Shown here: in pieces, positions 60,554-64,000 of the stretch
How positions within the stretch are numbered: the stretch's first letter is position 1
How the letters are laid out: the number at the start of each line of letters is the position of its first letter
DNA from: Actinomadura spongiicola
GTDB lineage: Bacteria; Actinomycetota; Actinomycetes; Streptosporangiales; Streptosporangiaceae
Assembly (NCBI RefSeq): GCF_003432485.1
Contig: NZ_QVNQ01000002.1
Coordinates: 1-64,000 of the forward strand
DNA: 64,000 nucleotides
Reading direction: 5' to 3'
The notes under the pieces: model-generated
The model's input: the letters and a program-made list of their open reading frames with translations, nothing else
The model's database searches: none
Told to the model about the DNA's origin: nothing
Made by a program: the position numbers and the translations under genes

Positions 60554-61465
60554 ATGAACAGCACCAACGGACCGACTCCGACACCTGCCACCCACGCGCG
60601 GCAGCTCCTGCCGCTGACCGTCTGGCTGTGCCCCGACGACACCACCGACCAGCCCACCAAACCCAGCGGCCAGCCATGCCAGGGACCGGCCCACCACGCC
60701 GCACCCACCAGAATCTGCGACCGGCACCGCGCGAGCATCAGCACCGCGCTGGCCCGCCACATCATCAACGCCGCCACCCACGAAGGCGAGGTGATCGCCG
60801 AGGCGTTCACCCCCAACCACGCCACCCTGACCGCTGCCGCGCAACTGGGCCGCAGGGCCGTCGCCTGCGTCCCGCACCCCCCGATGGCCCGGCACATCGG
60901 CACGCAACTCCGCGCGACACTTCCCCGTGAACGGCTGGACCGGGTGGCGATGCGGCCGTGCCGCGCCGACCAGATGCACCGTGGCGTCGCCGACCACCTC
61001 GGCCAGGTCGCGCTCGTGATCGCCACCCCACCGGTATCCGGAACGAGCGCCCAAGACCGCACCGGAACCAGGAGAGCCCCCGGCGGGTGCCCGGCGTGCT
61101 TGTCCGACGTCCTGGCGGGCAGCGCCTTCCAGGCCCGCTCATTCCTGCCCGCAGCGTTCCGCCTCCTGCGGCCGGGCGGGCACCTAGCGGTCGTCACCAC
61201 AGCCAGACACCACCACGGCCGCCTGGTCGACCCGGCACCGGAGATCATTCGGCAGGCCCGCGCGGCCGGATTCCGTTACAGCCAGCACGCCATCGCCGTC
61301 CGCGTCCCCGTCGAAGGCGACACCCTCCTGGTCCAGGCCACACCCGGCGGTCTGGGTCAGCTCCGCGACGTCCGCTCCCGTGCCCTGCCACCTGCGGCGC
61401 GGGTCCACGCCGACGTCTGCCTGCTCACCCGCGCCGGCACCAGCAGCCAGGAAGAGGGCCGATGA
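60554..61465 (+). CDS. Methyltransferase-fold protein with altered catalytic motif
   Basis: 303 residues. A Rossmann-type core: GEVIAEAFTPNHATLTAAAQ, LGQVALVIATPPVSGT, FRLLRPGGHLAVVTTARHHH. Cys-rich segments lie near the N-terminus (CPDD, CDRH) and in the middle (GCPACLSDVL). The site where DNA methyltransferases have (D/N/S)PPY reads TPPVSG, so catalysis is doubtful. The stop overlaps the next ATG (ATGA); the two proteins may act as a pair. Confidence 0.65.
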   Translation: MNSTNGPTPTPATHARQLLPLTVWLCPDDTTDQPTKPSGQPCQGPAHHAAPTRICDRHRASISTALARHIINAATHEGEVIAEAFTPNHATLTAAAQLGRRAVACVPHPPMARHIGTQLRATLPRERLDRVAMRPCRADQMHRGVADHLGQVALVIATPPVSGTSAQDRTGTRRAPGGCPACLSDVLAGSAFQARSFLPAAFRLLRPGGHLAVVTTARHHHGRLVDPAPEIIRQARAAGFRYSQHAIAVRVPVEGDTLLVQATPGGLGQLRDVRSRALPPAARVHADVCLLTRAGTSSQEEGR

Positions 61466-62361
61466 ACACGAACATGAACATGAACAGCCGCACCAGGCCG
61501 GGCGTGTTCACGTCCGTGCTGTGCACCGGGCAGCGTCCCTCACGGCTGCAGCGCAAGGGCCGGTACACGCCGGAGTCGATGGCGCATCCGGCCAAGATGC
61601 TGCCCGCGATCGCCGCGCAGGTGATCGCCGCCTACACCGAGCCCGGTGACCTGGTCATCGACCCCATGTGCGGCATCGGAACCACCCTGGTCGAAGCCGT
61701 CCACCAAGGGCGCCCCGCGATCGGGGTGGAGTATGAGGCCCGCTTTGCGCGGATGGCCGCCGGTAACCTCCGCCACGCCCGCACCCAAGGCGCCAGCGCC
61801 GCGAGCGAGGTCGTCCACGGCGACGCCCGCACCATCACCACTGCCCTGCCCGACCTTGCCGGTACCGCCGCGCTCATCTTGACCTCTCCGCCCTACGGGG
61901 CGGCCACGCACGGGCAGGTACGCACCGGCCGAGACAACGGCGGCGGAAGGGTCGACAAGTTTCACAGCCGCTACTCCACCGACCGCGCGAACCTCGCCCA
62001 CCGCTCAACCGCTGAATTGTTGGCTGGGTTCGGGCAGATTTTCAACGGATGCGCCACGCTGCTATGCCCCAGTGGCGTCATCGCCGTCACCGCCCGCCCC
62101 TTCCGCGTCGCCGGAGAACTGGTCGACCTGCCCGGCCAGATAATCACCACCGCCGAAGACCACGGCCTGGTCCTGGTCGACCGGATCGCGGCGCTGCTGT
62201 GCGGCCTACGCGACGGCCAGATCGTCACTCGCGCCTCGTTCTTCCAGATGGTCGAGGCCCGCCGTCTGCGTGAACACGGCATCCCCGCGATGGCCGTCGC
62301 CCACGAAGACCTACTGGTGTTCCGACCAGCGTCCAGCCTCGGTGACGGAGGAGGGCGTTGA
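61462..62361 (+). CDS. DNA methyltransferase (N4/N6 amino type)
   Basis: 299 residues. SAM-binding motif DPMCGIGTTLVEAVHQGRPA and catalytic LTSPPYGAATHGQVR (SPPY) are intact; the order (FxGxG-like motif before SPPY) and PGDLVIDPMCG fit the beta-type amino-methyltransferases. No restriction endonuclease lies nearby. It may protect the element from host restriction or mark it during transfer. Confidence 0.88.
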   Translation: MNTNMNMNSRTRPGVFTSVLCTGQRPSRLQRKGRYTPESMAHPAKMLPAIAAQVIAAYTEPGDLVIDPMCGIGTTLVEAVHQGRPAIGVEYEARFARMAAGNLRHARTQGASAASEVVHGDARTITTALPDLAGTAALILTSPPYGAATHGQVRTGRDNGGGRVDKFHSRYSTDRANLAHRSTAELLAGFGQIFNGCATLLCPSGVIAVTARPFRVAGELVDLPGQIITTAEDHGLVLVDRIAALLCGLRDGQIVTRASFFQMVEARRLREHGIPAMAVAHEDLLVFRPASSLGDGGGR

Positions 62362-62624
62362 GCGGTCCCGGCCTTGACCAGGACGGACGAGACGAGCGTC
62401 CATGTCGTCGTTCCGCAACCGGGACGGCAGGCCGGTCAGCGGCCGGTCGCCGTCCCGGTTTGGCGTGGACGATCGTCACCGCCGAGGGTGACGTGGCCGC
62501 ACACCTGGAGCGCGCGCAGGCGCTCGCGATCAAGGAGGTACTGCAATGGTGGACCAGACACGTAGCCCAATCCCGCTCGACGTCTTCACCCGAGGAACCC
62601 ACAGCAGCCGATCCGCAGGACTGA
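62358..62624 (+). CDS. Small protein upstream of the recombinase
   Basis: 88 residues from TTG 62358, overlapping the methyltransferase stop (TTGA), with GGAGGAGGG just upstream. The C-terminal half AEGDVAAHLERAQALAIKEV then LQWWTRHV is helical; the N-terminal half is Arg/Gly-rich. It overlaps the recombinase start by 79 bp. Recombination-directionality factors often occupy this position, but there is no sequence proof. Confidence 0.5.
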   Translation: MSGPGLDQDGRDERPCRRSATGTAGRSAAGRRPGLAWTIVTAEGDVAAHLERAQALAIKEVLQWWTRHVAQSRSTSSPEEPTAADPQD

Positions 62625-64000
62625 CCGGACCCGGCGGAGGAGTCCGGTCGGATGGTCCGCTACGAGTGGCGTTCGCGGGACGGACCTCGACCGAGGACAA
62701 GCAGGACCCGACCCTGTCGCTGCCGCGTCAGCTCGCCAACAGCCAGACCGCCCTGCACACGGCCCTTCCGGGACGCGCGGTGATCGTCGCGCACTTCTAT
62801 GACATCGAGTCCGGCCGCAAGGACCTGGCCGCTCGCGGGTTCGGGCGCGGGCACGAGCGGTTCACCATTCCGATTCCTCGGGACGGCGGCATTCAGGACC
62901 TGCTGCTGGAGGCGGCCCAGGCCGATCGGCGGTTCGACGCGGTGATCTGTGAGTCGGTCGACCGGATCGCGCGCCGGACCTACGTCGGTACCCAGATCGA
63001 GAACACCCTGGAGAAGCTCGGCATCCCGTTGTGGGCGTCCGATGAGCCGATCGCTCTGAACGGGAAACGCTCGTCTCAGGTGTTGACGCGGCGGGTGAAG
63101 CAGGGGGTGGCCGAGTGGTATGTGCTGGAGATGTTGGAGAAGGCGTGGGGCGGGTTCGAGGTCCACACCGAGCAGGGCTTCAACGTTGGGCGGCCTCCGT
63201 ACGGGTATCTGGCGCAGAAGGTTCCGCACCCGGTCGCCGCTCGCCGTGAGCAGGGAGCCACCAAGCATGTGCTGGCGCCTGACCCGGTACGCGGCCCGGT
63301 CGTGGAAACCATCTTCGAGATCCGTGCCGGGGAGCGTCTCGGTTACCAGGCCATCGCCGACCGGCTCAACCGTGATCTGGATCGGTACCCGCCGCCCGTC
63401 GCGACCGCGAAGCACAGAAGTGTGGGTCGGTGGACCTATTCCTCGGTGCGGGAGGTGCTGACCAACCCGAAGTACACCGGTTACATGGTGTGGAACCGTA
63501 AGGCCACCACCTCGGCCAGGGGCCGCAACAACCCGCCCGAGGCGTGGGTCTGGTCCAGCGCGCCCACTCATCCCGCTCTGGTGAGCGTCGAGACCTTCAC
63601 CGACGCGCAGAAGGTGGCGCGTGACCGGGAGGGGTCGCGTAGCCGTCCGGGGCCCAACACCGCGCAGACCGGCGCCCGTCGTTCCTACGCGCTGCGCTCG
63701 TACATGGTCTGCGGGTTGTGCGGGCGGCGGATGTTCGGCAAGGAGAGCCGGGGCCGGATCTACTACATCTGTCGTCCCGCTCGGGCCTACCGTCCCGAAG
63801 GGCATCCGGCGAGTATCTGGGTTCGTGAGGAGCCCCTCATGGCGGGCCTGACCGAGTTCTTCAACCGTGAAATCTTTGGCCCTCACCGTTGTGAACGGTT
63901 GCATGTCTTGCTCGCCCGGCTGGATGACAGCCACCTTCATGAGCACCGGGAACGGCTGGCGGCGGTCGAGGGGCAGATCGTAGAACTCAAGCGCCGTAAG
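62546..64000 (+). CDS. Large serine recombinase (partial, runs off the right edge)
   Basis: ATG 62546 with AAGGAGG 9 nt upstream. The catalytic domain has RVAFAGRTSTEDKQDPTLSL followed by PRQL (Ser about residue 47), FYDIESGRKDL and VICESVDRIARRTYVG. The recombinase domain follows (FNVGRPPYGYLAQKV; YQAIADRLNRDLDRYPPPVA; WTYSSVREVLTNPKYTGYMV), then a zinc-ribbon-like region (RSYMVCGLCGRRMFGKESRG) and a coiled coil at the edge. It is the integrase of the conjugative element; the attachment site should lie beyond 64000. Confidence 0.95.
   Translation, partial: MVDQTRSPIPLDVFTRGTHSSRSAGLTGPGGGVRSDGPLRVAFAGRTSTEDKQDPTLSLPRQLANSQTALHTALPGRAVIVAHFYDIESGRKDLAARGFGRGHERFTIPIPRDGGIQDLLLEAAQADRRFDAVICESVDRIARRTYVGTQIENTLEKLGIPLWASDEPIALNGKRSSQVLTRRVKQGVAEWYVLEMLEKAWGGFEVHTEQGFNVGRPPYGYLAQKVPHPVAARREQGATKHVLAPDPVRGPVVETIFEIRAGERLGYQAIADRLNRDLDRYPPPVATAKHRSVGRWTYSSVREVLTNPKYTGYMVWNRKATTSARGRNNPPEAWVWSSAPTHPALVSVETFTDAQKVARDREGSRSRPGPNTAQTGARRSYALRSYMVCGLCGRRMFGKESRGRIYYICRPARAYRPEGHPASIWVREEPLMAGLTEFFNREIFGPHRCERLHVLLARLDDSHLHEHRERLAAVEGQIVELKRRK

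Noticed and set aside
62660..63946. Minus-strand open frame of 428 codons
   Set aside because: Antisense shadow of the serine recombinase, whose motifs on the plus strand are unambiguous.
1..64000. tRNA, rRNA or riboswitch genes
   Set aside because: I saw no cloverleaf with CCA/T-loop signature, no rRNA segment and no known aptamer core on either strand by eye. A covariance-model scan would be decisive.

Overview
The window is high-GC actinomycete DNA. The GC-biased third codon positions, frequent GTG/TTG starts, DUF397/Scr1-type regulators, conservon-like ATP-binding proteins and the actinobacterial conjugation genes all fit. A Streptosporangiales/Thermomonosporaceae-like host is plausible, but I cannot fix the genus from this sequence alone.

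Left part, defence (1-15162). Bases 127-2992 hold a type III CBASS operon on the minus strand: CD-NTase, HORMA, TRIP13-like ATPase and a Cap4-like nuclease. The nuclease is cut at about codon 133 by an IS5-family transposase that starts at the window edge. Bases 3817-15162 hold a complete type I-B CRISPR-Cas locus (cas6-cas8b1-cas7-cas5-cas3-cas4-cas1-cas2, minus strand, every junction from cas6 to cas1 a GTGA or ATGA overlap). Two arrays lie outside the cas operon and are transcribed outward from near-identical leaders. Array 1 has been eroded by IS3 and IS256 relics. The distal end of array 2 has fused to a neighbouring gene and supplies its stop codon. Between the cas promoter and leader 2 sits a stand-alone pseudo-repeat/spacer/pseudo-repeat unit with its own candidate promoter. 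The first 17 nt of its 'spacer' match the cas promoter at 15 positions, and the matched site covers the cas -35 box. This looks like a crRNA-like guide that lets Cascade repress its own operon. A diverged second copy lies at 3884-4004.

Middle part (15145-44195). A Tad/Flp-type pilus locus runs from SAF/TadZ/TadA/TadB to TadC, pilin, three TadE/G-like proteins and a LysM-BTAD regulator. It is split between tadB and tadC by a 1.5-kb island carrying an integrase relic and a pentapeptide-repeat membrane protein. Next come an XRE/ImmA-IrrE/DUF6545-type membrane protein/P450 cluster, a 1153-residue STAND NTPase fused to an aminoglycoside-phosphotransferase-like domain, an FkbM methyltransferase, several HATPase_c proteins, and a WhiJ-like XRE/DUF397 module with 10-bp phased repeats in its promoter.

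Right part (44191-64000). IS630 relics flank an NB-ARC plus TPR gene pair. From 49497 to the right edge lies an actinobacterial integrative conjugative element module: NlpC/P60-transglycosylase, replication-relaxation protein, VirD4-like and VirB4-like ATPases, a translationally coupled 34-residue microprotein, PrgI-like, VirB6-like and VirB2-like proteins, two methyltransferase-fold proteins, and a large serine recombinase that runs off the window.
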